Shown: positions 40,674 to 47,778 of the stretch, piece after piece
How positions within the stretch are numbered: position 1 is the first letter of the stretch
Layout of the letters: each line of letters starts with the position of its first letter
Assembly (NCBI GenBank): GCA_964591085.1
Contig: CAZPXH010000009.1
Coordinates: 32,864-96,863 of the forward strand
Direction: 5' to 3'
DNA from: CAZPXH01 sp964591085
GTDB lineage: Bacteria; Spirochaetota; Spirochaetia; DSM-27196; CAZPXH01
Length of the DNA: 64,000 bases
Notes under the pieces: generated by a model
Told to the model about the DNA's origin: nothing
Databases searched by the model: none
The model's input: the letters and a program-made list of their open reading frames with translations, nothing else
Made by a program: the position numbers and the translations under genes

Positions 40674-41933
40674 GTGTCAGGCATCGGTACAGCTTCCCCC
40701 GGATCTACGGGGTATGACCTTCACACTGTCCGGGCGGACTTCCCGATGCTGCAGAGAACCATCGGTGGGCGCTCGTTTGTCTATTTGGACAACGGCGCCA
40801 CCAGCCTCAAGCCAAATCAGGTAATTGACTCAATCACCGGCTACTACCGGGACCTGTCCGTGAACATTCACCGCGGGATCTATCGCTTCAGCGAGGAAGC
40901 CAGCGAGCTCTACGATCTCACCCGGCAAAAGGTAGCCGCCTTCATCGGCTGCCCTGCTGATGGCACGGTGGTCCTTACCCATGGAGCTACCGAGAGCGCA
41001 AACCTCATCGCCTACAGCTGGATGAGCACGCTGGAGGCCGGCCAGAACATCGTGATCAGCGATGTGGAACACCACGCCAACTTTGTGCCGTGGAAGGTCA
41101 TGGCGGCGCGACGTGGGGTGGAAGTTCGCTACCTGCCGGTGAACCCGGAGGACGGAAGCATTCCGCCTGACCGGGTGAGAGAAGTCTTGGATGACAACAC
41201 CGCAATGGTGGCCGTTACCGCAATGAGCAATGTCACCGGCGCAATCTCTCCTCTCACCGAGATCAGGATTGCAGCGCGTTCGGTCGGCGCGGTCTTTGTG
41301 GTGGATGCCGCACAGTACGCCTCCCACCACTCTCTCAACGTCGCCGAGCTGGACTGTGACTTCCTCTTCTTCAGCGCACACAAAATGCTCGGCCCCACCG
41401 GTGTCGGCGTGTTGTACGGCAAGACCGCGCTGCTCTCCGAAATGGAGCCCTTCCTCTACGGCGGGGACATGATTGACGAGGTTCATCGGAGTGGAATCAC
41501 CTTCCAGCCGCCACCAACCCGCTTTGAGGCCGGAACCCCAAACATCTCTGGCGTCATCGGATTTGGTGCAGCACTCGACTATCTGTCAGAAATTGGTTTG
41601 GACAAGATTGCCGCCCACGAACGGCAGCTCCTGGACTACACGCTGCAGCGCGCCGGGGAGATCCGTGGCCTGCACAGCTTTGGACCCACAGACACCGGGT
41701 GCCGGGGCGGAATCTTCTCATTCACCGTGGAAGGCCTGCATCCTCACGACATCGGGTCCGTGCTTGACCAGCTTGGGATTGCCGTGAGAACCGGGTTCCA
41801 CTGCGCCATGCCGCTGATGGACGTCTTCCAGGTGAACGGAACAACCCGCGCGAGCTTCTATCTGTACAACACCACACAGGACGTGGACCGCCTGATTGAC
41901 GGCCTTGCCCAGGTGCAGGCGCTATTCGGCTGA
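40674..41933 (+). CDS. sufS: cysteine desulfurase SufS
   Basis: 419 residues from GTG 40674 (TTG 40671 is one codon earlier); GGAG at 40662-40665 suits GTG. PLP-dependent fold type I: FVYLDNGATSLKP, THGATESANL, SAHKMLGPTGVGVLYG (Lys Schiff base) and RTGFHCAMPLMD (catalytic Cys at about residue 377). This RxGxHCA context marks SufS/group II enzymes, which pass sulfur to SufU or SufE. It supplies persulfide sulfur for Fe-S cluster assembly in the cytoplasm. Followed by a SufU-like gene; no sufBCD is in the window. Confidence 0.95.
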   Translation: MSGIGTASPGSTGYDLHTVRADFPMLQRTIGGRSFVYLDNGATSLKPNQVIDSITGYYRDLSVNIHRGIYRFSEEASELYDLTRQKVAAFIGCPADGTVVLTHGATESANLIAYSWMSTLEAGQNIVISDVEHHANFVPWKVMAARRGVEVRYLPVNPEDGSIPPDRVREVLDDNTAMVAVTAMSNVTGAISPLTEIRIAARSVGAVFVVDAAQYASHHSLNVAELDCDFLFFSAHKMLGPTGVGVLYGKTALLSEMEPFLYGGDMIDEVHRSGITFQPPPTRFEAGTPNISGVIGFGAALDYLSEIGLDKIAAHERQLLDYTLQRAGEIRGLHSFGPTDTGCRGGIFSFTVEGLHPHDIGSVLDQLGIAVRTGFHCAMPLMDVFQVNGTTRASFYLYNTTQDVDRLIDGLAQVQALFG

Positions 41934-41944
41934 GGGGTGCAGCG

Positions 41945-42382
41945 CTGGACCACGCCGAGCGGGAACGCATCCGCGCCCTCAGGGTACTGGCGTCCTCCCG
42001 GGGACCTTCGGATCCCGTGCCGATTGCCGCCGGGAAGCTCCCGACAACACCTGCAAATCCCCATCGGGCCAGCGCAAGCAACCACAGCTGCGGGGATCGC
42101 GCGGTTCTGGTCACTGACGGACTCCAGGTCTGGCAGGAGAGCGAGGGCTGCATCATCTGCCGGGCCGCCTCCGCCGTGACCGTGCGGATCATCGGCACTG
42201 CGGAACCGCAAGCCGCCGCTGCGGCGCTTTCTTCCCTTGCTGACCGGGCCATGGATGATGCCAGCGCAGGTGATCCGGAGATACTTCTCCTGCTGCGCTC
42301 CGTGCCTCCCGGAAGGCACCGCTGTATGACACTGGCGTTGGATGCCGCGCAGGAGCTTGTGGCTTCGTTGACAGGCGGGTGA
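41945..42382 (+). CDS. sufU: SufU-like sulfur-transfer scaffold, apparent CTG start
   Basis: 145 residues if begun at CTG 41945, which follows GAGGGG at 7 nt; GTG 42017 would drop the first 24 residues including [11 protein letters not shown], the counterpart of the SufU N-terminal helix. Zinc-site residues of SufU are present: NHSCGD (Cys49, Asp51), GCIIC (Cys69 or Cys72) and RHRC (Cys127). The protein takes the persulfide from SufS or helps assemble the cluster. No ATG in frame before the homologous region. Stop of sufS is 11 bases before CTG. The SufU family is likely; the exact start and the choice between SufU and a diverged NifU-like protein are less sure. Confidence 0.72.
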   Translation: MDHAERERIRALRVLASSRGPSDPVPIAAGKLPTTPANPHRASASNHSCGDRAVLVTDGLQVWQESEGCIICRAASAVTVRIIGTAEPQAAAAALSSLADRAMDDASAGDPEILLLLRSVPPGRHRCMTLALDAAQELVASLTGG

Positions 42383-42396
42383 GGCGCCATTACAAC
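42368..42396 (+). promoter_or_regulatory. strong promoter of gpmA (leaderless type)
   Basis: Consensus -35 TTGACA (42368-42373), 17-bp spacer, -10 TACAAC (42391-42396), then 8 nt to ATG 42405. Start of transcription about 7 nt after the -10 would fall at the ATG. The -35 lies within the last codons of sufU. Confidence 0.65.
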
Positions 42397-42404
42397 GCGT
42401 AGAC

Positions 42405-43151
42405 ATGTATCGACTTGTGCTGATCAGACACGGAGAGAGCGACTGGAACCGGGAAAACCGATTCACCGGCTGGACAGACGTGGATCTCTCGGAGAAGGGC
42501 GTAGCGGAGGCAAAGGCTGGAGGCCAGCTCCTGGCAAAGGAGGGCTTCACGTTTGACCTTGCCTACACCTCCGTTCTCAAGCGCGCGATCCGCACTCTGC
42601 AGTTTGTGCTGGAAGAAATGGATCTCCTGTGGCTCCCGATCATCAAGGATTGGCGCCTCAATGAACGGCATTACGGTGCGCTGCAGGGTCTGAACAAAGC
42701 TGAGACCGCGGAGAAGCACGGAGACGAACAGGTGCACGTATGGCGGCGGAGCTACGACGTTCCACCTCCGGAGCTCACGCGGGATGACGAGCGATGGCCC
42801 GGGCACGATCGCCGCTACGCCGGCCTGAAGCCGGATGAACTGCCGCTCACCGAGTGCCTGAAAGATACGGTGGACCGCTTCCTCCCGCTGTGGCATGAGG
42901 AAATCGCTCCCGCGGTAAAGCTCGGGAAGCGGATCATCATCGCCGCGCACGGCAACAGCCTCCGTGCCCTGGTGAAGTACCTGGACAACATCTCTGACGA
43001 GGACATTCCGGACCTCAACATCCCCACGGGGATTCCGCTGGTCTACGAGCTGGACGCTGACATCTCGCCGATCAAGAACTACTACCTCGGGGATGTCGAG
43101 GCGGCTGCCAAGGCTGCCGCAGCGGTGGCAGCGCAGGGAAAGGCCAAGTAA
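42405..43151 (+). CDS. gpmA: 2,3-bisphosphoglycerate-dependent phosphoglycerate mutase
   Basis: 248 residues, full length for the dPGM family. Catalytic motif [20 protein letters not shown] (His10 phosphohistidine), [14 protein letters not shown] with the Glu general acid, and [14 protein letters not shown] with the second His. Interconverts 3- and 2-phosphoglycerate in glycolysis. No ribosome site; the promoter ends 8 nt before the ATG, so the mRNA is probably leaderless. C-terminal tail is Ala-rich. Confidence 0.97.
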   Translation: MYRLVLIRHGESDWNRENRFTGWTDVDLSEKGVAEAKAGGQLLAKEGFTFDLAYTSVLKRAIRTLQFVLEEMDLLWLPIIKDWRLNERHYGALQGLNKAETAEKHGDEQVHVWRRSYDVPPPELTRDDERWPGHDRRYAGLKPDELPLTECLKDTVDRFLPLWHEEIAPAVKLGKRIIIAAHGNSLRALVKYLDNISDEDIPDLNIPTGIPLVYELDADISPIKNYYLGDVEAAAKAAAAVAAQGKAK

Positions 43152-43155
43152 CCAC

Positions 43156-43704
43156 GTGGCATTCGAGATTGAGATGAAGGCGTGGGTCCGGAATCGCGGA
43201 TCCGTAGAGGCCTTTCTGTCCGAGCGTGCCCAACGGGTGCGCGACTACACCAAGGACGACGAGTACCGCCGTGCTCCGGCGGCGGACGCGGAGGGCCGGA
43301 CACAGGAGTTCCGGCTCCGGCTGGATGACGATGCCGCGGTGTGCACCTTCAAGGACAAGGAAATTGTGGACGGACTGGAAGTCAACCGAGAGCGCGAGTT
43401 CACGGTTGATGATCCGGACTGCTTTCGGGAGCTCCTTGACCGCATTGGTTGTCGCGTGTTTCTGCGCAAGGTGAAACGGGGTACGCAGCACTCCCTGGAC
43501 GGCGTGAATGCCGAGCTTTCCGAGGTGGAAGGCCTGGGCACCTTTCTGGAGCTGGAGATTGTGCGAGACGAGGAAGGCGATACGGAGGCAGCCCGGGCGC
43601 ATCTCCAGGACTTGTTCCTGGAAGCAGGTATCAGCCTCCAGGAAGTGGAGAGCCGGACCTACACGTCCATGCTACTCAACCGGACTACGCCGGATTCCGT
43701 ATAG
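43156..43704 (+). CDS. CYTH-domain protein (class IV adenylate cyclase/thiamine-triphosphatase type)
   Basis: 182 residues from GTG 43156. The ExExK signature, FEIEMKAWV, opens the protein, followed by alternating charged strands (REREFTVDDPDCF, GTFLELEIVRDE) of the triphosphate-tunnel fold. CYTH members are triphosphatases or class IV adenylate cyclases; the sequence does not decide which. It starts 4 bases after gpmA; the weak site GGGAAAGG is 11 nt away. Its 3' end overlaps the convergent DUF6765 gene by 20 bases. Confidence 0.85.
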   Translation: MAFEIEMKAWVRNRGSVEAFLSERAQRVRDYTKDDEYRRAPAADAEGRTQEFRLRLDDDAAVCTFKDKEIVDGLEVNREREFTVDDPDCFRELLDRIGCRVFLRKVKRGTQHSLDGVNAELSEVEGLGTFLELEIVRDEEGDTEAARAHLQDLFLEAGISLQEVESRTYTSMLLNRTTPDSV

Positions 43705-44659
43705 CCCGCAGCGCTACGTTGCGGTGCTCGCTGGCGGCATCCAGGAACGCGGCAAGGTAGCTTTGGCTAAAGTCCGGGGCGGGCTGCAGGACCAGGGGTG
43801 GACGCCCAACGCTCTGCTGGAGTGCTTCCGTTGCCCATAGCCGCGTTCCGGCGCCTTGATCTGAGAGTCTGGCTCTCATTGCCTCATCCGCCATCACGGC
43901 ATCCGTAAGCCACTCGTTGTAGCTCCAGCCCGGGACATCGTAGGCAACCGTCAACCCCGCAATCCGATTCTCCCGGTCCTCCGCGCCCGATCCATCCAGA
44001 TCCAGGGCCACCAGAATTCCCGTCTCCACCAGGGGCCAGTCCTCAAAGGGACGGCGTCGGAACGTTGCGAGGTACTTGTAGATCAGGCGTGCTGCCTCCA
44101 GGAAACGCTGGCGGTTGTTGACCCGGTCGTGCGGCGGCTCCAGCCGACTGTCCACCCATTCAGCAGCAAAGTCGTCCGGTTCGGTTCCAAACTGCGCGTG
44201 GCCTACCGGCGGGATGGGTCCCCCACGGCGATTCTGGCGATCCCGCGCTCCAACAAAGTTCTGGTGCGCCCAGGTATCCGCAAACATGTGCAGGCCAATC
44301 CCGATCCGGTAGGGATTCCGGGTCTTCAGCGCGGAGACCAGCACCTCCTTTGCGCGCGGAGAGTTGGCGGTGCACACAGCTGGATTGCGCGCAGAGTCCC
44401 GGCGGGGCGCGGCCCTTGCGGGATCTCCTGGCATGAAGTGGAAGGGTTTCCAGGTGTGCATGTCCTCGTCCTCACGCCAGAAGGTCCAGGATTGGGTTGG
44501 CTCCACCGTCAGCGCTACCCCGTCTCCCGCAATCCGAAATGAAGTTGTGAGGCTGTCCGTCATGGCGGATGCGCCGGCGATGATGCTGCACTCGTCTTCC
44601 GGAAATCCGGCTTCCCGCGCAAGCACCCATGTCAGATGAAAATGGAAATCAACAGTCAG
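43685..44659 (-). CDS. DUF6765-like protein, apparent CTG start
   Basis: 324 residues if begun at CTG (complement of 44657-44659). Features of the family: TVDFHFHLTWVLAREAGFP at the N-terminus, then GIGLHMFADTWAHQNFVG with His/Asp residues likely to bind metal, and a helical body. Starting at GTG 44626 would delete the DFHFH segment. The CTG is 7 nt after GGGGGA. Family naming (DUF6765) is from memory of similar spirochaete proteins. Function unknown; predicted soluble metal-dependent hydrolase-like protein. Divergent from the HAD gene with 39 bases between. Confidence 0.72.
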   Translation of the reverse strand: MTVDFHFHLTWVLAREAGFPEDECSIIAGASAMTDSLTTSFRIAGDGVALTVEPTQSWTFWREDEDMHTWKPFHFMPGDPARAAPRRDSARNPAVCTANSPRAKEVLVSALKTRNPYRIGIGLHMFADTWAHQNFVGARDRQNRRGGPIPPVGHAQFGTEPDDFAAEWVDSRLEPPHDRVNNRQRFLEAARLIYKYLATFRRRPFEDWPLVETGILVALDLDGSGAEDRENRIAGLTVAYDVPGWSYNEWLTDAVMADEAMRARLSDQGAGTRLWATEALQQSVGRPPLVLQPAPDFSQSYLAAFLDAASEHRNVALRAIRNPA

Positions 44660-44660
44660 C

Positions 44661-44690
44661 TTGTAGTCCCCCGCGCGCAGGCCCTACTAT
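44661..44690 (+). promoter_or_regulatory. promoter of the HAD-lipid kinase pair (leaderless type)
   Basis: TTGTAG (44661-44666), 18 bp, TACTAT (44685-44690), then 8 nt to the GTG at 44699. The -35 is weak. It overlaps the ribosome site of the divergent DUF6765 gene. Confidence 0.4.
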
Positions 44691-44698
44691 TCGCCCGC

Positions 44699-45334
44699 GT
44701 GCGGATAGTACACCTGCCGGAGCGTGTCCGGCTGCTGCTCTTTGACATTGACGGCACCCTGTATGACAGCCCCGAGTACCAGGACTTCCAGATTCGGCGG
44801 ATTGTCTCCCGCATGGCCAATCACCTTGGCCAGACTGTCCCGGAAACGGACCAGCGGATTGCTGAGGTTCGCCGCTCAATGCACCCGCGCAAACCTGCAC
44901 TCTCGGAGGTGGGGCTGAGTCTCGGAATCCCGCTTTCGCTGACCGTGGAATGGCGAAGCCATGACTTTGTACCACGTGACTTCCTTGCAACTGACGCAAA
45001 CCTGCGGGATGCGCTATCCACGCTCCTGAACCGTGGCTACGAGATCGCGGCTCTGACCAACAACCCCGCCAGCGTGGGCTTTGCTACGCTGGAAGCGCTT
45101 GGGGTTGCCGACCGCTTCTCCGTGCTGGTTGGTCTGGACGATGCCGGGGCACCCAAGCCGGACCCCTCGGGCTTTCGCAAGGTCCTCTCGCAGACCGGTG
45201 TGGCCGCGAAAGAGGTGCTTTCCATCGGGGACCGGCACGACGTTGACCTCAAAGCGGTCCTGGACGCTGGGGGAGGTGGGCTTCTGGTTCACCGGGTCCA
45301 GGATATCTACACCCTTCCGGAGGTGCTGCCATGA
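44699..45334 (+). CDS. HAD-superfamily phosphatase
   Basis: 211 residues from GTG 44699; an earlier ATG (44636) has no promoter or ribosome support. Motif I LLFDIDGTLYDS (DxDGT), motif II LTNNPAS, motif III lysine KPDPSGFRK, and motif IV IGDRHDVDLKAV. Cytoplasmic phosphatase, substrate unknown. The stop overlaps the lipid-kinase ATG in ATGA (45331-45334), so the two are coupled; a role in phosphatidate or phospho-head-group turnover with that kinase is possible. Confidence 0.87.
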   Translation: MRIVHLPERVRLLLFDIDGTLYDSPEYQDFQIRRIVSRMANHLGQTVPETDQRIAEVRRSMHPRKPALSEVGLSLGIPLSLTVEWRSHDFVPRDFLATDANLRDALSTLLNRGYEIAALTNNPASVGFATLEALGVADRFSVLVGLDDAGAPKPDPSGFRKVLSQTGVAAKEVLSIGDRHDVDLKAVLDAGGGGLLVHRVQDIYTLPEVLP

Positions 45335-46452
45335 GCGGCCTGACCCAATGTATACCGGCACTCACCGCTGCCGTGCTCTGGCTGGAGCAGACGATCCGCG
45401 GTGCCAGTGATGCCGGGCCCGACCTGCCGGTACTGGCGGTGATCAATCTCACCGCCGGCCATCTGTCAGAGGAACACGGGCAGCAGACCCTGGCGGATCT
45501 GATTGGCCGCGGGCTTGCTATGGCCGGCAGAGAGCCCGCAAGCGGGGCCCCAGCTGCGCTACCAGCAATCATGTCCACCGGCACCCTGCGGGTGGTCGGG
45601 AGTCCCTACGAGACGGAGGCAGACACTGCGTTTGCAGACTTCCTTTCGGACGTCGCGAGGGTTGGATCCGGGGTCCTGCTCTCCTGCGGAGGTGACGGAA
45701 CCCACCGCCACCTGCTCTCTCTGCTCTACGCAGCGGGGGAGGCCGCTGCCGGAGTACAGCTGCTGCGGATCAGCGCCGGCACCGGAAACGATGGTGCTGA
45801 CGTCGGCACGGCGGAAGAACTTGCCCGGACTCTCGGTGCCGAGCTGCCGGATCAGGCGGTCACTGCAGGGTCTGAGTCTGCCGCGGTGGATGTGCTGCAG
45901 ATCAGCTCCGCGTCAGGCAGACAGTGGGTCTGTGGCAACATCGTCAGCCTCGGATTGGACGCCTACGTTGCAGCGGTGAGCAACCGGCTCCGCGGCAAAC
46001 TGCCGGGGCGGAGTTATCGCCTCCTCGCGGATATCGCTGTGTTGTTCTACGAGCAGCGCTACGGCATCAGTGAGATGCAGCTCAAGTTTCCGGATGATCC
46101 GGCGTCCGATGTCAGCGGCCGCTACGCGATAACGGTGGTTGGCGTCAGCGGGTCTCGGGTTTACGGCGGCCATCTCCCGGTCCTCCCGGGGCCGGAGAAT
46201 GTGTGCGCCATCTCCACGGGTAACCTTCGCCGGAAATTGCGGACCAAGAAGATGCTGTACAATGGGACCCATCCGCAGGATCCCGGGACGATCTTTCGCT
46301 CCAGCAAAACAGTGGAGCTCTCCTATCCCGGGAGGATACCGATGCAGGTTGACGGCGATGACTTCTGGCTTGATCCTGCGGACTTCCCGCTCAGCGCAAG
46401 GGTTCAGCCCACTGAGGTGCGGATCTGGCGGACGCAGGATTCAGCTGTGTGA
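45331..46452 (+). CDS. diacylglycerol/lipid kinase (YegS/DagK-like)
   Basis: 373 residues. The nucleotide-binding signature LLSCGGDGTHRHLLSLL and RISAGTGND are the DAGK/YegS catalytic motif (GGDGT and GTxND). Phosphorylates diacylglycerol or a related membrane lipid with ATP, on the cytoplasmic face. The N-terminal region is longer than usual (about 80 residues before the fold). C-terminal part PMQVDGDDFWLDP is the usual closing motif. Coupled to the HAD phosphatase by an overlap. Confidence 0.85.
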   Translation: MSGLTQCIPALTAAVLWLEQTIRGASDAGPDLPVLAVINLTAGHLSEEHGQQTLADLIGRGLAMAGREPASGAPAALPAIMSTGTLRVVGSPYETEADTAFADFLSDVARVGSGVLLSCGGDGTHRHLLSLLYAAGEAAAGVQLLRISAGTGNDGADVGTAEELARTLGAELPDQAVTAGSESAAVDVLQISSASGRQWVCGNIVSLGLDAYVAAVSNRLRGKLPGRSYRLLADIAVLFYEQRYGISEMQLKFPDDPASDVSGRYAITVVGVSGSRVYGGHLPVLPGPENVCAISTGNLRRKLRTKKMLYNGTHPQDPGTIFRSSKTVELSYPGRIPMQVDGDDFWLDPADFPLSARVQPTEVRIWRTQDSAV

Positions 46453-46477
46453 TCGCAAGGCCAGATCAGGCGGCAGT

Positions 46478-47374
46478 TCAGGAATCAGACGACGGGGCCA
46501 TTCCGGAGTCTGATTCTCCGCTGAGGGTGTAGAAATGTCCCTGGCGGGCAAAGCCGAGGAAGCCCCGCTTGCGGATCTCATCTTCCCGCTGGTTCCAGCC
46601 GTCTCCGTAGTGCATCAGGAACATGCGTGATCGGCACGACTGCGGAAGGCTCTCCAGCTCGTCCACGCTCGCATGGATTCCTCCGGTGAAAAGCTGCGCA
46701 TCGTGAAACACGGTCTTGATGTCCCAGGTGCTGCAGACCCATTCCACCAGCTCCGGGTCAAACTTGGTGTCTCCGGTGAAAAACACGCTGTTGTCCAGGA
46801 CGAGTCCGGTGGACCATGCGGCCCTGCTCCAGGAGGCCGCCTGCTCCGGGAAGTGATTGGTACGGAAGAACTTCACGTTAATGCTTCCAAACTGAATCTC
46901 GTGCAGTTCCCGCGGCGCACGGCGAACCGGGTTTGGGCGCACTACCTCCCACAAGTCGGTGAAGCCCAGCGGCTTGCCTCCGTGAGACTCGTTGTAGGCC
47001 CCGCCACCCTTGAGTGACTCGTTCCACAGCAGTTTCTCGTACTTCGGCGTGATGATGATCCGCGGTCGCTGCCGTTTCACGTAGCGGCCCATCAGCATCA
47101 CCTCTTCCAGACCGCCGATGTGATCAGCATGGCTGTGCGTGATGAAGAAGTTTTCTATGGCCGTGATCGGCAGCCCGTAACTCCGCAGAGCCATGCTGGC
47201 CTTGGTCCCGGCATCCACCATCAAGTGATCCTGGCCCTTGATGACGATGATGTTGTTCTGGTACAGGGTGCTTGCAAAGGCGGACCCCGACCCCACGAAA
47301 AACAGCGAGAGCTCCCCGCTGTTGTTCAGGCTCAGGGGCTCATTGCGGCCAAGAGCGCGTTCAGTCACCGACAA
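46478..47374 (-). CDS. metallo-beta-lactamase-fold hydrolase
   Basis: 298 residues from TTG 47374, which sits 7 nt from GGGAGGT; GTG 47368 is two codons later. Zinc motif FITHSHADHIGG (HxHxDH), then NHFPE, FFTGDTKFDPELV (Asp) and MHYGDG (final His). Binuclear zinc enzyme, likely a phosphodiesterase or RNase Z-like family; substrate unknown. The promoters of this gene and the plus-strand gene at 47425 face away from each other. Confidence 0.87.
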   Translation of the reverse strand: MSVTERALGRNEPLSLNNSGELSLFFVGSGSAFASTLYQNNIIVIKGQDHLMVDAGTKASMALRSYGLPITAIENFFITHSHADHIGGLEEVMLMGRYVKRQRPRIIITPKYEKLLWNESLKGGGAYNESHGGKPLGFTDLWEVVRPNPVRRAPRELHEIQFGSINVKFFRTNHFPEQAASWSRAAWSTGLVLDNSVFFTGDTKFDPELVEWVCSTWDIKTVFHDAQLFTGGIHASVDELESLPQSCRSRMFLMHYGDGWNQREDEIRKRGFLGFARQGHFYTLSGESDSGMAPSSDS

Positions 47375-47424
47375 TGATTCTACCTCCCGCGGAGCAACGC
47401 GACAAACGTTACAATAGTGATTCC

Positions 47425-47778
47425 ATGCTGCTCGTAGCCGATGCGCCGCTGGACTGGCCTGAGTCCGCCTGGAACCCGTTGATATCGCGGTATAAGGTGT
47501 CCGTAGTTCCCGCCGGAAACGCGCCGCAGGCGGTCTCCCAGCTGGGGCAGGCGTATGTGCTTGTGGTCTTTGGCCTCCGCATTCCCAACGAGATTCTGGA
47601 CCTCGCACCGCGGATCCGCCTCATCGTGGTGATGGGCCCAAACCCCGACATTGTCAGCCCGGACGCCGGACGGCTCTACCGTCTGCCGGTTAAGCATCTC
47701 CCGCCCAAGGATCCCGCTGACGCGGCTGCCCACGTCCGGGCGCTCAGGTTGCTTCTGGATGCCGAAGGTCCGGGCTGA
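47425..47778 (+). CDS. small hypothetical protein
   Basis: 117 residues. ATG 47425 is preceded by a -10-like TACAAT (47410-47415) at 9 nt and no ribosome site, another near-leaderless start. The pattern YVLVVFGLRIPNEIL and RIRLIVVMGPNPDIV suggests a small Rossmann-like alpha/beta protein. No family recognised. Its 3' end overlaps the convergent YyaL-like gene by 35 bases. Confidence 0.55.
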   Translation: MLLVADAPLDWPESAWNPLISRYKVSVVPAGNAPQAVSQLGQAYVLVVFGLRIPNEILDLAPRIRLIVVMGPNPDIVSPDAGRLYRLPVKHLPPKDPADAAAHVRALRLLLDAEGPG

